A DNA stretch of 64,000 nt from Streptomyces sp. NBC_01717 (GCF_036248255.1 NZ_CP109178.1:1-64000), one strand, 5' to 3'. Positions 25,263 to 34,984 are shown, counted from the first letter of the stretch. Notes: a model not told the origin generated them from the letters alone. Numbers and translations are program-made.

Positions 25263-25643
25263 GGATCCCGCCCCTTCTCCGGTGCCGTTCTCGAAGACGA
25301 GCACGCGGGGCCGCACGGCGCACTAATTCCAGGGCTCCAAGGCCCGCCACCTCATCAGCCGTGCGCGGCGCCGCAAGGCCGCACGGGCGCACGCCGTGTC
25401 CAGAGCTCGAAGCTCGTGAGGAGAAACGCGTCACCGTGCGGCAGCTCATCCAACGAGGATCCCGAACCTGACGGGTCCGCGGGGGCAGAACGTGCGAGGA
25501 CCGGCCGGCACCCAGCGCCACCAGTCTTTACAAAGACCTCGCACGGTCGGAGGTGTCGTAGGGGTCACCACGGCACCGACCGGACCACACACGTCCTGCC
25601 CTGGGCTGGACAACGCCGCCCCGGGCCCCTCAGAGATCCAGAA
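25263..25643 (-). other. IS110 5' non-coding end; bridge-RNA candidate
   Basis: The 380 bp upstream of the transposase hold no gene but show nested pairing. CGTGCGAGG (25491-25499) pairs with CCTCGCACG (25537-25545), enclosing GTCTTT (25524-25529) and AAAGAC (25532-25537). A structured RNA in this position is what IS110 elements use as the guide for target and donor recognition. The RNA is inferred, not demonstrated. Confidence 0.4.
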
Positions 25644-26723
25644 CCTCTAATTACTAACGGTGTCGTGCGCGACTGAGGTTGGGGCGTGTTGGTCTGGCGG
25701 GTTGGCTGGTGGGTGATTACCGCTCTGCGGTGCGGTCGGAGACGAGGCCGGCGATGGCCAGATGGGTCTCGGTGTAGTACTCGCGGCGGCCGAGGTACCG
25801 CTGGAGGGGCCTCCACTGCTTGTGCTCTGCGTTGGCGTGCTCGACGCATATCCGCTCCGAGGATTGCTTCTTGCGGGCCTCCTGCCAGGCGGTGATCTCC
25901 TGGGCCGAGGCGTCCTTGGCGGGCTTCTTCGGCGGCGCCTGGACCTGGTCGGGAAACCGTTTGGCCAGGCCCCGGTATCCGGCATCCACCTTGGCCTTGA
26001 CCTGCGGGTATTGCTCGAAGAGGGCCTCGATTCCCTCGGTCTTGACCGCCGTCTGATCATGCATACGGCCCGGCCGGACCGCGCCGGTCCACAGAGTGCG
26101 GCCCTGTCCGTCGGTGATGACGGTGGCCTTCTTGGTGTTCTGCCGCATCTTGCCGGACACGAACGCACGCCGGCCGGGGCGGTGTGCCTTCGGACGCCGC
26201 ACCCGTACCTCGGTGCCGTCCAGGCGCAGCTCGACACCCTTCGCGGTGGCGTAGGCGAAGACATCGGCCAGCGTGTGCAGACGCAGTCCCGTCTCGCCGG
26301 GGACCGCGAAGCCCCGTGCTGCCAGGAGCGGACGGATCTCATGGACGGCCCGCGTGACGGTGGAGCGGTCCACGCCGTAGAAGACGGCGAGGGCGGCGTG
26401 CGGAAGCTGGAACCGCAGGATCACCAGGGTCGCGATCACCCGGTCGGTGAAGACCAGTTGATGGCTGGGCCCGCCGCCCTCGGCGCGCAGCCGCTCATGG
26501 CCTCGGCGTTCGCTCAGCCGGGACTCTTCCCGCGCCATCCACGGGCTGGCCAACTCGGCGATGAGCGCCCCGAGTCGACGCCTCGAGATGCCCGTGCAGA
26601 TACGATGCGAGAGAGCCGTACGGGCCAAGGATCGCTTCACAACCATCCCAACCCGTACGGCTCTCCTCACGTTCCCGACCAGCCGAAACCGCTGTCGTAC
26701 ACAACACCGTAACGAATTAGAGG
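25644..26723 (-). mobile_element. IS5-family insertion sequence, complete
   Basis: Terminal inverted repeats are visible: 25644-25673 matches the reverse complement of 26694-26723 at 24 of 30 positions, with CCTCTAATT at both outer ends and CGGTGT inside. They enclose one DDE transposase gene. The element is about 1.08 kb, normal for IS5-family members. Confidence 0.8.
25717..26646 (-). CDS. IS5-family transposase (DDE_4 type)
   Basis: 309 residues from the ATG at 26646. An N-terminal HTH (FYGVDRSTVTRAVHEIRPLL) is followed by the DDE nuclease: first Asp in VELRLDGTEVRVRRPKA, second in KVDAGYRGLAKRFPDQ, Glu in ICVEHANAEHKQWRPLQRYL. The NTKKATVITDGQGR segment is typical of IS5 transposases acting on double-stranded DNA. 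The gene appears intact. Confidence 0.9.
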   Translation of the reverse strand: MVVKRSLARTALSHRICTGISRRRLGALIAELASPWMAREESRLSERRGHERLRAEGGGPSHQLVFTDRVIATLVILRFQLPHAALAVFYGVDRSTVTRAVHEIRPLLAARGFAVPGETGLRLHTLADVFAYATAKGVELRLDGTEVRVRRPKAHRPGRRAFVSGKMRQNTKKATVITDGQGRTLWTGAVRPGRMHDQTAVKTEGIEALFEQYPQVKAKVDAGYRGLAKRFPDQVQAPPKKPAKDASAQEITAWQEARKKQSSERICVEHANAEHKQWRPLQRYLGRREYYTETHLAIAGLVSDRTAER

Positions 26724-27114
26724 TGTCGGCGTACAAAAAGGGCTTGCCCACGAGGGCTGACCAGGCAAAACGCTCGAGATCACAAATGAGGGGCTCACAC
26801 CTCCGGCAGTACCTCCGGTGCACCTTTGGATCCCCCTGTGCAGACAACGATTCAGCCAACTGTGGGTACAACCCCCATCCGGGGTACGCCGCAGCAGGCT
26901 TACCCAGACGCTGGGAGCCAGCCGAACCGCCGATGCGGCCGAGGCACTCGGCCAGGCGCCGACGTCGGCACCGCTCCTCAGCGAGCTGCCGGGCGAGCCG
27001 CGCGCGGTCGATGTAAACGACACCAGTCGCTGGAGCTCGGCCGACTCGAGGGCTGTGAACCGCTCCGCGCCTGCGTGCAAACCCAACCCCCTGTACGCCG
27101 TGGCGGGCCGCGTA
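26724..27114. other. Gene-free interval
   Basis: A short stretch after the IS (KKGLPTRADQAKR in one frame) may be the edge of a gene interrupted earlier. No supported gene. Confidence 0.3.
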
Positions 27115-27340
27115 CTACGCCGCGGCGACCGGGCGGGTGGTCAACAGAGCGAGCCACTGGCTGGGGAGCGCCTGCCGCTTGCTGAGGATGTCCGCGACGA
27201 CGGGCCGGGCGTCAGCGGGCGCCAGCCTGCTGGTCTCGGCCCGGATCGCGTCCCATGCGGCCAGCAGCCGCGCCACCTGCTGGAGCGGCTCGGGCGCCAC
27301 CAGGAACAACGGGCAGCCCGTGGCGACGCCCTCATCCAGC
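27115..27340 (-). pseudogene. C-terminal fragment of an unidentified protein
   Basis: The frame ending at 27115 reads CPLFLVAPEPLQQVARLLAA and AETSRLAPADARPVVADIL before a stop. It has G/C third positions and helical character, so it was probably coding. It is cut at about 27340 by the cyclase fragment on the opposite strand. Confidence 0.3.
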
Positions 27341-27345
27341 AAGGC

Positions 27346-27735
27346 AGCACCGTGAAGTCCGGCGACGCGCTGCTGGTGCGGACCGGGCAGATGAGCGTGC
27401 GGCGCGGCCAGTGGGGCGACTACGCCGGCGGCCCCGCTCCCGGCCTGTCCCTGCACACCGCCCCCTGGCTGCATCAGCGGGAGATCGCCGCGATCATCAC
27501 CGACACCTGGGGAGTGGAGGTCCGGCCCAACGAGATCGACGCCTTCCAGCCGCTGCACCTCATCGCCCAAGTCCACATGGGTCTGGCGTTCGGCGAGATG
27601 TTCGACCTCGACGCCCTCGCCACCGCCTGCGCGCAGGACGGACGGTATGAGTTCATGCTCGCCGCCTCACCCCTCCCCATCACCGCAGCGGTCGGCTCCC
27701 CCGTCCCCAGCAGTCTCGAGCTCTACCGCCCCTGC
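27346..27735 (+). pseudogene. Cyclase family protein (kynurenine formamidase-like), N-terminus lost
   Basis: The segment VKSGDALLVRTGQMSVRRGQ, then WLHQREIAAIITDTWGVEV and QVHMGLAFGEMFDLDALA followed by FMLAASPLPITAAVGSPV, matches the C-terminal half of the cyclase family. These are metal hydrolases that open formyl or cyclic amides. The metal-binding HxGTHxD motif in the first half is absent, so this copy is dead. Confidence 0.6.
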
Positions 27736-27865
27736 ACCCGGTCTCCCCGCAGGACTGAGACCGAAGGACAACGAAGGCCTCCCACACCACCGTCTCGGTT
27801 TTCCCAGCTCCACCAGCCGAGACCAAGGTCGGTGCAGCCTCCCGAGTCGCCTGCACCTGATGCGG

Positions 27866-28050
27866 TCACGCGGTGAGGGGCTCTTCGAGGAACTCTAGGA
27901 TCGCCGCCCGCGCGGGCGTCGTCCCGGCTGCTCGCAGTCGTTCGGCGTAGCGGCGGCCGTGATCGGCCACCGGGCCGTGGGTGGGTGCCACCACGAGTGG
28001 GGCCTGCCCGCTCAGGTTGTCGGCGCCGCTATGGCCGCTGCCCCGGTTAC
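27866..28050 (-). pseudogene. Alpha/beta hydrolase, C-terminal remnant
   Basis: Reads DNLSGQAPLVVAPTHGPVAD HGRRYAERLRAAGT, resembling the end of acetyl-esterase type hydrolases (acid residue in the DPVAD position, then HGRxYAERL). The catalytic His region is deleted before the final AAILEFLEEPLTA. Confidence 0.55.
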
Positions 28051-28142
28051 GGAAACAACCCCATGCCGTTGGACTTCCCAGGACCCCCGTAGGTCGCGTC
28101 TTGCGCATTTCCCGTCAATTATTTCGTTCGATGCACGATGTA

Positions 28143-28171
28143 TTGCGGAACCATAACCGTGTCGTTACGCT
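28143..28171 (+). promoter_or_regulatory. Candidate promoter of the GH71/99-like gene
   Basis: TTGCGG (28143-28148) and TACGCT (28166-28171) are separated by 17 bp. They lie about 85 bp upstream of the ATG at 28255. Confidence 0.4.
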
Positions 28172-28254
28172 CCCCGGCACCAGGCTTCCAGTCGCTACGG
28201 ATGGCCAATCAGCCGCGGAGCGGCGGTAGTTGACAGCCGACCGGAGGAGTCCAG

Positions 28255-30225
28255 ATGGGTGTCACGCGCAGGGTCTTCCTGCAGGCCGCGATCGCGGCCA
28301 CCGCCGCGGGCGGGATCGGGGCCGCAGAGACCGCGCTGGCGGCGCCGGCCGGCGCCGCCAGTCCACCCGGCGACGTGGTCGGCAAGGTCACCGTCGGCTA
28401 CCAGGGCTGGTTCGCGTGTATCGGCGACAGCGCCCCGATCGACGGCTGGTGGCACTGGAGCCAGAATTGGGGCCAGCCGCCGTCCCGGTCCAACACCGGC
28501 ATCACGTGCTGGCCGGACATGCGCGAGTACACCCACGGTTACCCGACGGCGTACGCGAACCTGGGCAACGGCCAGCCGGCCACGCTGTTCTCCTCGTACG
28601 ACCAGCAGACCGTGGACCTGCACTTCTCCTGGATGCAGCAGAACGCCATCGACACCGCGGCACTGCAGCGGTTCGACCCCAGCGGCCAGGAGGGGCCCAC
28701 GCGCGACGGGATGGCGGCGAAGGTCCGCAGCTCCGCCGAGTCGCACGGCGTGAAGTTCTACATCATGTACGACGTCTCCAACTGGTGGAACATGCAGTCC
28801 GAGATCAAGACGGACTGGACCACCAAGATGTCGGCGCACACCTCCTCGTCGGCATACGCGCGGCAGAACGGCAAGCCGGTGGTGTGCATCTGGGGCTTCG
28901 GCTTCAACGACGACAACCACCCGTTCTCGGTCGATGCCTGCCTGGACGTGATCAACTGGTTCAAGGGGCAGGGCTGTTACGTCATCGGCGGAGTGCCGCG
29001 CGAGTGGCGGACCGGCGGCGCGGGCACCAAGACCGGGTACATGGACGTGTACCACGCCTTCAACATGATCTCGCCGTGGATGGTGGGCGCGATCGGCAGT
29101 GCCGCGGAGTCCGACAACGCCTACAACACCTACACCGTCGGCGACGAGGCGGACTGCGTCGCGCACGGCATGGACTACCAGCCGTGCGTGCTGCCCGGCG
29201 ACGTCTCGGGCCGACAGCGGGCGCACGGCGACTTCATGTGGCGGCAGTTCTACAACATGTGCCGGGCCGGGGTGCAGGGCATCTACATCTCGATGTTCGA
29301 CGAGTACAACGAGGGCAACCAGATCGCCAAGACCGCCGAGACACAGGCCTCGGTGCCCACCGACTCCGGGTTCCTCGCCCTCGACGAGGACGGCACCTTC
29401 TGCTCCTCCGACTACTACCTGCGGCTGACCGGCGACGGCGGCCGGATGCTCAAGGGCCAGATCGCCCTGACCGCGATCCGGCCCACCCCGCCGGTGGCCG
29501 GCGGCGGCGACATCACCCCGCCCTCCGCGCCCGGGTCGCTGCAGGTCACCGGCCACAGCGACACCACGGTCGCGCTGGCCTGGAACGCCGCCGGCGACAA
29601 CGTCGGGGTCACCGGATACCGGATCATGCGGGTCAGCGGCTCCACCAGCAGCCAGGCCGGGACCACCACCGGGACCTCCTTCACCGTCACGGACCTGAGC
29701 CCGTCCACCGCCTACACCTTCGAGGTGGTGACGACCGACGCGGCCGGGAACCTCTCCCAGCCCTCGAACCAGGTCTCCGTCACCACCGACGCCGGCTCAG
29801 GCACCACCGATCTGGCGCTGCACAAGCCCACGTCGGAGAGCAGCCACACCCAGGTCCACGGGTCGGGAAACGCCACCGACGGCGACCCCAACAGCTACTG
29901 GGAGAGCGCGAACAACGCCTTCCCGCAGTGGCTCCAGGTGGACCTCCAGGCCCCCACCGGCATCCGCCGGCTGGTCCTGAACCTGCCGCCGTCCACAGCC
30001 TGGGGCACCCGCACCCAGACCCTGACGGTGCTGGGCGGCACCGAAGTCGGCACCTTCACCACCCTGCTGCCCTCGGCCAACTGCACCTTCGACCCGGCGA
30101 CGGGCAACACCGCGACCCTCACCCTGCCCACCTCGGTCACCACCCGCTACGTGCGGCTGAACTTCACCGCCAACACCGGCTGGCCCGCCGGCCAGTGCTC
30201 GGGGATGCAGATCTTCAGCACCTGA
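28255..30225 (+). CDS. Secreted GH71/99-like glycosidase with Fn3 and discoidin-like domains
   Basis: 656 residues. A Tat-type signal (RRVFLQAAIAATAAGG ... ALAAPAGA) is followed by a TIM-barrel region of about 390 residues starting VTVGYQGWFACIGDS, with FYIMYDVSNWWN, VCIWGFGFNDDNHPF and YISMFDEYNEGNQI carrying candidate catalytic acids. That pattern fits the GH71/99-like group, in which GH71 enzymes cleave alpha-1,3-glucan. A fibronectin-III domain (PPSAPGSLQVTGHSDTTVAL) and a C-terminal discoidin-like module (LALHKPTSESSHTQ) follow. The ATG has GGAGGAG five bases upstream. Confidence 0.8.
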   Translation: MGVTRRVFLQAAIAATAAGGIGAAETALAAPAGAASPPGDVVGKVTVGYQGWFACIGDSAPIDGWWHWSQNWGQPPSRSNTGITCWPDMREYTHGYPTAYANLGNGQPATLFSSYDQQTVDLHFSWMQQNAIDTAALQRFDPSGQEGPTRDGMAAKVRSSAESHGVKFYIMYDVSNWWNMQSEIKTDWTTKMSAHTSSSAYARQNGKPVVCIWGFGFNDDNHPFSVDACLDVINWFKGQGCYVIGGVPREWRTGGAGTKTGYMDVYHAFNMISPWMVGAIGSAAESDNAYNTYTVGDEADCVAHGMDYQPCVLPGDVSGRQRAHGDFMWRQFYNMCRAGVQGIYISMFDEYNEGNQIAKTAETQASVPTDSGFLALDEDGTFCSSDYYLRLTGDGGRMLKGQIALTAIRPTPPVAGGGDITPPSAPGSLQVTGHSDTTVALAWNAAGDNVGVTGYRIMRVSGSTSSQAGTTTGTSFTVTDLSPSTAYTFEVVTTDAAGNLSQPSNQVSVTTDAGSGTTDLALHKPTSESSHTQVHGSGNATDGDPNSYWESANNAFPQWLQVDLQAPTGIRRLVLNLPPSTAWGTRTQTLTVLGGTEVGTFTTLLPSANCTFDPATGNTATLTLPTSVTTRYVRLNFTANTGWPAGQCSGMQIFST

Positions 30226-30410
30226 CCGGCCCCACGGCCCGCGGAGCCCGGCGCCACCGCGCCGAGCCCTCCGCTCCGCCGTACGCTCTCCCCGGCCACG
30301 CGGTCCCGGCACACGCCGGGGCCGCCCCGCCCGCGACCCCGGGGACATGCCCCCAGGGGTCCGCGCCGTGCACCGCTCAGCGCCGTGGGCAGATCACCTG
30401 CCTCGCGAAG

Positions 30411-30569
30411 CGGCGTCGACTCGGCCCTGCTGGATGCGGTGCGCGAAGTCGGACGGGCCGCCGGCTTCCGACGCCTGGCGACCGAGGGGACTTCACCGAG
30501 GGGGCCCGTGCCTTCTACCAGGCCTCCGGCTTGAGGCCCGTGAGCAAGATGCTTGATCAGGAGCTCTGA
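30411..30569 (+). pseudogene. GNAT acetyltransferase, C-terminal remnant with frameshift
   Basis: One frame gives SALLDAVREVGRAAGFRRLA; after an indel near 30495 the next gives FTEGARAFYQASGLRPVSKM and a stop. The RAFYxAxGFRP signature is the GNAT C-terminal strand-helix. The acetyl-CoA loop is missing. Confidence 0.5.
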
Positions 30570-30617
30570 GATCCACAGAACGGGAGACCGGGGAGTAGCA
30601 CCGGCCGTCGTAGATGA

Positions 30618-31013
30618 TCATGACGCGGCGTCCGCGGCCCGGAGTTCGAGCGTGCAGCACTTGGCGCTGCCGCCGGACTTCAGGAGTTCGGAGAGCTCCA
30701 CGCCGACGGGCACGTACCCCCCTCTCCCGCAGCTGGGCGGCGAGTCCGGTGGCCTGCTCGGCCATGACCACGTTCCCGCCGTCGGAGACCGCGTTGAGGC
30801 CGAACACCTCGGCGTCGTGGTCCGTGGCGAGCACCGCGTCGGGGTAGAGCTCCGCGAGACGGGCCCGGCTGCCGGCGGAGAAGGCCGCCGGGTAGTACAT
30901 GATCTCGTCGTCGTCGAGGACGGCGAGCGCGGTGTCCACGTGGTAGAAGCGGGGATTGACCAGAGTCAGCCCGACCACCTCGTGCCCGAACAGCTCACCG
31001 GCCTCCTCGTGCG
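30618..31013 (-). pseudogene. Dimethylargininase / arginine deiminase-like, truncated and frameshifted
   Basis: The segment LFGHEVVGLTLVNPRFYHVD TALAVLDDDEIMYYPAAF includes the catalytic His (FYHVD) of DDAH-type amidinotransferase folds, and FGLNAVSDGGNVVMAEQA follows. One extra G in a G6 run (at about 30716-30723) shifts the frame. Restoring it gives VELSELLKSGGSAKCCTLEL with the catalytic Cys and a stop at 30618. The N-terminal half is missing, replaced by an IS3 stub. Confidence 0.75.
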
Positions 31014-31017
31014 ACCG

Positions 31018-31073
31018 CCGAACAGCGCGACGGCATCAGCCCGAAACTCAGGTGAGTACTTCGACGTCCCCAA
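31018..31073 (-). pseudogene. IS3-family OrfA N-terminal stub
   Basis: Encodes LGTSKYSPEFRADAVALF, the conserved start of IS3 OrfA HTH proteins, and then switches to the DDAH fragment. It marks the junction of a deletion or transposition. Confidence 0.5.
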
Positions 31074-31536
31074 CAGGAACTCCTGTCCTATGGATCTTCA
31101 CGATGATCAGCGTGTCCACGATCGCGGGGAAAGGCCCCCATTGCCGGCCCAGACGTTGGCGGGCCAGGTCGAAGGCCGCGATTGGTCGCGACATCCCAGG
31201 TCGGCCTCCGCATCCAATAGGTCCTCGGGTCGGTCCAGGAAACCCTCGTAGAACGACCTAAGGTCGCGGAGACGTCCTCGCGCGTCGCGTCCGGCCTGTG
31301 TGCGGCAGCGCTGGCGTCGGCAGGTTCCCTCTTCCGGCCGCAGTGGGAGTCGGGGCTGCTGTGCCATTCGGGCAGCCCCGAGGACCCCGGAATGACAGGG
31401 CCCTCGGGCCGGCCCAACCCGTCACCGAACACGTCGTCGTTTCAGTCCGTTGTGCGTCGATGCTTCTCTGCGGCGCGTTGCCGCCCGGACCCGCGGAGAG
31501 GGGACCGGGCGGCGTGCCGGTGGAACCCAGGGGCCG
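31074..31536 (-). other. Unidentified decayed coding sequence (about 31085-31290) and gene-free remainder
   Basis: Two overlapping minus-strand frames look coding: RSFYEGFLDRPEDLLDAEAD and, offset by one, SRPIAAFDLARQRLGRQWGP then AIVDTLIIVKIHRTG. They probably formed one gene before an indel. I do not recognise the family. Confidence 0.3.
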
Positions 31537-34521
31537 TCAGTCGCCGCCCCGTCGGGTGGTGGAAGACTGCGTTGTCGCCCCGTCGTTGATCACGAACTGT
31601 GAGCCGGGCTCGACTAGGATGCTGCCGTCGGTCGAGTCGGTGATCGTCACGTTCGAGAGCGTCGCGCTGCCGCGGGCTCCGCCGTGGGCGCGGATGCCCG
31701 CGCCGTTGTTGGACTTGGAGATCCTCACATCATTGATCTTCACGTCCGGTGTGGCACCCCCGCCCGACTTGAACTGGATGCCGTCGTACGTCGAGTCGTG
31801 GATGTCGGTGTCGCGGATTGTGACGCCGGGGATGTTCAGGCCCGACGCGAACAGGGTGATGGCGCCGAACTCTTGTGCCTCTCCCCAGAACGCCCCACCC
31901 GTGCGGTACAGGCCGTTGTTCGCGATCAGCGTCTGTCCGGAGAAGGGCAGCGGGTCGTGGTCCGTGGCGAGCATGATGCCGGGATAGTTCATGGTGTCGT
32001 AGACCAGGTTGTTCTCGATCTTGTTGCCGTATCCGCCGTACACCGCGATGCCGTTGGCGCGCCACGGCAGCTGGACCGTGTTGTTGCGGAAGACGTTGTC
32101 GTGACCGATGTCCACCGACTGGTCCCTCACGTACTTGTTCGCCCAGACCGCAAGCGCATCGTCACCGGTGTTGCGGAACGACGAGTTGAACACCACGGAA
32201 TTGCGAGTCCCGTTGGTGAAGTTCACGCCGTCCGCGTAGGTGTTGCGGATCCGCATGCCGCTGAACTCCACGCCGTCGCCCGGGCCCCACAGGGCCGGGA
32301 TGTTGTCGTAGTCGCGGCCGACCCACGCGGCCACGTTGGCGTGCTCGATCCACACATTCGTGATCTTGGTGTCCTTTCCGAACCGGCCGTTGAGACCGAC
32401 CCCGCCCTCCTGGTTGCCGTCGCCGCCGCGGATGGTGCCCGAGCCGAAGATGGCGATGTCGGAGATCTTGGTGTTGTGGTCGATATCGAAGCCGAAGTTG
32501 CCCTCGTGCGGGTGGTTGATGCCGCCCGCCTCGTGCGGTGGGGTCAGCGTGTACAGCTGGGAGTGCCACATGCCCGCGCCGCGGATCGTGACGTCCCTGA
32601 TGCCCACCTGGTTGAACTGACCCCGGTCCTCCGGGTCGTCGGTGAGGATCTTCTGCTCCTGCCGCCACTGTCCGGCTGGGATCCACACGCACTCGATGGT
32701 GCCGTTCTGGTCGGCGGTCACGGCCCGCTGGATGGCACCGGCGTCGTCGATCCCGTCGTTCGGGATCGCGCCGTACTCGGTGATCGAGGTGCACGCGGCC
32801 GGTTTACTCGCCGCCGGTGCCACCTGCTCCAGATCGATCAGATCGACGATGTAGTACGCGGCGTCGTCACCGGCGTCGCGCTGGAGCCGGAACTTGGTGC
32901 CCTCCGGGTACGTCTGCGCAAGGAGCGCGTGCGACTCGTCGAAGAGCCGCCGTGCGTCGCCGCCGGGGGTGTTGGTCAGCCCCTCCGGAGCGTCGGTGTT
33001 GCCGTACAACCAGCTGTGCTTGGAGGACAGGGTCACTTTCTGTACGAAGGTGCCATTCGCGTAGAGACTGAGGGTGGCCTCCCTGCCGCCGCCGCCCGCC
33101 GCGTCCGGGATAGAGTTGCGTACGACGATCGAGTTGGACGCGCTGGTCGAGATGACCTCCACGTACTGGCCCGTGGAGTTGAGCCGTACTGACTTGCGGC
33201 CCGAGGACTCCGTGGAGAAGTTGGTGTGCCCGAAGGTGCGCTCGGGGTCGGCTTCGAGAAGCGTGCCCTCGTACTTGGCGTCCTCCGCCTCGTACTCGAC
33301 ATACGGCACGGCCGCCCCGCGCCCGACCACGATGGAGCGTGCGAACACGTTGTTGTCCTCGTTCGTCTCGTCCACGACGTCGGCGGCGTCGGCGGTCGCG
33401 GTGAGCGTCGCCCCGCCGCTGGTCGCGGTCCAGCTGCCGCTGATGTCGACGGTGGCTGTCTCGGTGGCGGGGACCGCGGGAGCGGTGCCGCTCAAGGTGG
33501 TGCTGCCTACCGTCAGGCGTGTGACCGAACCGGCGCCCACCGTGCTGGTGCCGCGGTTGTGGACCCTCACCGTGAACGTGACGTTCGACCCGACGGCAGG
33601 GTTGGCCGGGTTGGAGGTGATACCGGTGACTTCCAGGTCGGGGCCCGGGCTCTGGCCGACGGTCAGCTCCGCGTCTGCGGTGCGACTGTTGTTGCTGTTG
33701 TCCTGCTCGGAGATCGTGTCCGTCGGGTCGACCACCGCAGAGACGGTGTACCTGCCCTGCGCCCGCTTGCCGATGGTGACCGGCACGGTCGCCGACTCGC
33801 TGGCGCCGAGCGCGGGCACCGGGGCGCTGCCCGCGACCGTTCCGTCCAGGCTGACGTTCACGGTCGTCGCGGCCGCGGCCGCCGAACCGATGTTGCTGAC
33901 GATGGCGTTCATCCTGATCTCGTCGCTCTCGGTGGGCTGTGGGGGATCCCAGGAGAGGTCGGCGAGGGTCAGGTCAGGGTTGGGTGCCGCGGTGCCCATG
34001 ACCTGGAACTCCGCGACCTGGCCGCCGTACCCGGAGCTGTTGCTGAAGATCTTCAGCTGTACGTCGGCGTAGCGGCCGGTGACCGGGATCGTCACGGTGT
34101 TCTGGTTACCCGAGGGGTTGAACGTGTAGTCCGCCCGAGCCTTCAGCGAAGTGAAGTTGTCGGCGGACTGCTCACGCCCGAGCACTTCGATGCTCTGCGT
34201 GCGCGTCGACCAGATCGCGTCGGGATTGAGCTTGACCACGATCGACTCCAGATCGGCATTGGCGCCGAGTTTCACCGTCAGCGTCGACGGATGGCCGCTC
34301 GACTCCCAATAGGTGCTCGTGCTGTTGTCGTTGGCGTTCGTGGCGAAGTAGTTCTGCGTCGACGAGGACGCCTCGATCGGCTTACTTAGCGCGAGGTTAG
34401 CCGCCTCGGCCAAGGGCTGTGCGGTGGCTGCGCCGGCAGTGACGGGCAGGAGCCCGACCGCTATCAGTCCGGCGCTGAGTGCGGCGGTGATCAGCTGTCG
34501 GCCGTGTTGCTTCCATCTCAT
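31537..34521 (-). CDS. Secreted GH87-like alpha-1,3-glucanase (mycodextranase type)
   Basis: 994 residues. A signal peptide (QLITAALSAGLIAVGLLPVT) is followed by a discoidin-like module (NLALSKPIEASSSTQN), two CARDB-type domains (LTLADLSWDPPQPTESDEIR; DLEVTGITSNPANPAVGSN), a CBM35-like carbohydrate-binding region (VEYEAEDAKYEGTLLE) and a C-terminal right-handed beta-helix. The helix opens GAIPNDGIDDAGAIQRAV and holds Asp-rich turns (NTGDDALAVWANKY, GPGDGVEF). That architecture is characteristic of GH87 enzymes acting on fungal or bacterial alpha-1,3-glucan. The ATG at 34521 has AGAGG five bases upstream. Confidence 0.85.
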   Translation of the reverse strand: MRWKQHGRQLITAALSAGLIAVGLLPVTAGAATAQPLAEAANLALSKPIEASSSTQNYFATNANDNSTSTYWESSGHPSTLTVKLGANADLESIVVKLNPDAIWSTRTQSIEVLGREQSADNFTSLKARADYTFNPSGNQNTVTIPVTGRYADVQLKIFSNSSGYGGQVAEFQVMGTAAPNPDLTLADLSWDPPQPTESDEIRMNAIVSNIGSAAAAATTVNVSLDGTVAGSAPVPALGASESATVPVTIGKRAQGRYTVSAVVDPTDTISEQDNSNNSRTADAELTVGQSPGPDLEVTGITSNPANPAVGSNVTFTVRVHNRGTSTVGAGSVTRLTVGSTTLSGTAPAVPATETATVDISGSWTATSGGATLTATADAADVVDETNEDNNVFARSIVVGRGAAVPYVEYEAEDAKYEGTLLEADPERTFGHTNFSTESSGRKSVRLNSTGQYVEVISTSASNSIVVRNSIPDAAGGGGREATLSLYANGTFVQKVTLSSKHSWLYGNTDAPEGLTNTPGGDARRLFDESHALLAQTYPEGTKFRLQRDAGDDAAYYIVDLIDLEQVAPAASKPAACTSITEYGAIPNDGIDDAGAIQRAVTADQNGTIECVWIPAGQWRQEQKILTDDPEDRGQFNQVGIRDVTIRGAGMWHSQLYTLTPPHEAGGINHPHEGNFGFDIDHNTKISDIAIFGSGTIRGGDGNQEGGVGLNGRFGKDTKITNVWIEHANVAAWVGRDYDNIPALWGPGDGVEFSGMRIRNTYADGVNFTNGTRNSVVFNSSFRNTGDDALAVWANKYVRDQSVDIGHDNVFRNNTVQLPWRANGIAVYGGYGNKIENNLVYDTMNYPGIMLATDHDPLPFSGQTLIANNGLYRTGGAFWGEAQEFGAITLFASGLNIPGVTIRDTDIHDSTYDGIQFKSGGGATPDVKINDVRISKSNNGAGIRAHGGARGSATLSNVTITDSTDGSILVEPGSQFVINDGATTQSSTTRRGGD

Positions 34522-34984
34522 GGCGTCCTCTGTTCCACGGGGGCTGGGGGTTGCCGACGGTGCGCCATGTCGGCACACCGCTGCGGGAGGAGCGGGAGAG
34601 CGTCGCGCGGGCGACTCAATTCAGTCGCCGGGAGAGATCGCGTGAGCGTGCGACGTATTTTGAGAGATTCAGTTGATGTTTTGCGCATGCAGCATCACAG
34701 ACTTACCAGAGGTCATGAGATTGTCAACGCTCCTCACACGGCGGCCAACCGTCCCTGCACAACGCGGCAGTTCAGCGCCCTGGGGCCTCCATCGTGCGCG
34801 GGTGGCTGGTCACCCAGGCTTGAGCCGCGCTGATGCCTGCGGGACACTGGCCTGCCGCCGAACAGGTGGCCACACCCTCCTGCGGTCCCTGACCGGGGGT
34901 ACGAACGCCGTCTCCCGGGCACGGTACGACCGCGGCCACGGCGCGGGCGGCGCGATCACGCCGTGGTCCGCGGCGACACCCGGA
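34522..34984. other. Upstream region of the GH87 gene
   Basis: No supported gene. It holds a promoter for the leftward glucanase and is unusually A/T-rich around 34650-34730. Confidence 0.4.
34700..34727 (-). promoter_or_regulatory. Candidate promoter of the GH87 gene
   Basis: Minus strand TTGACA (34727-34722), a perfect -35, with TAAGTC (34705-34700) 16 bp downstream. It would give a leader of about 170 nt before the ATG at 34521. Confidence 0.5.
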
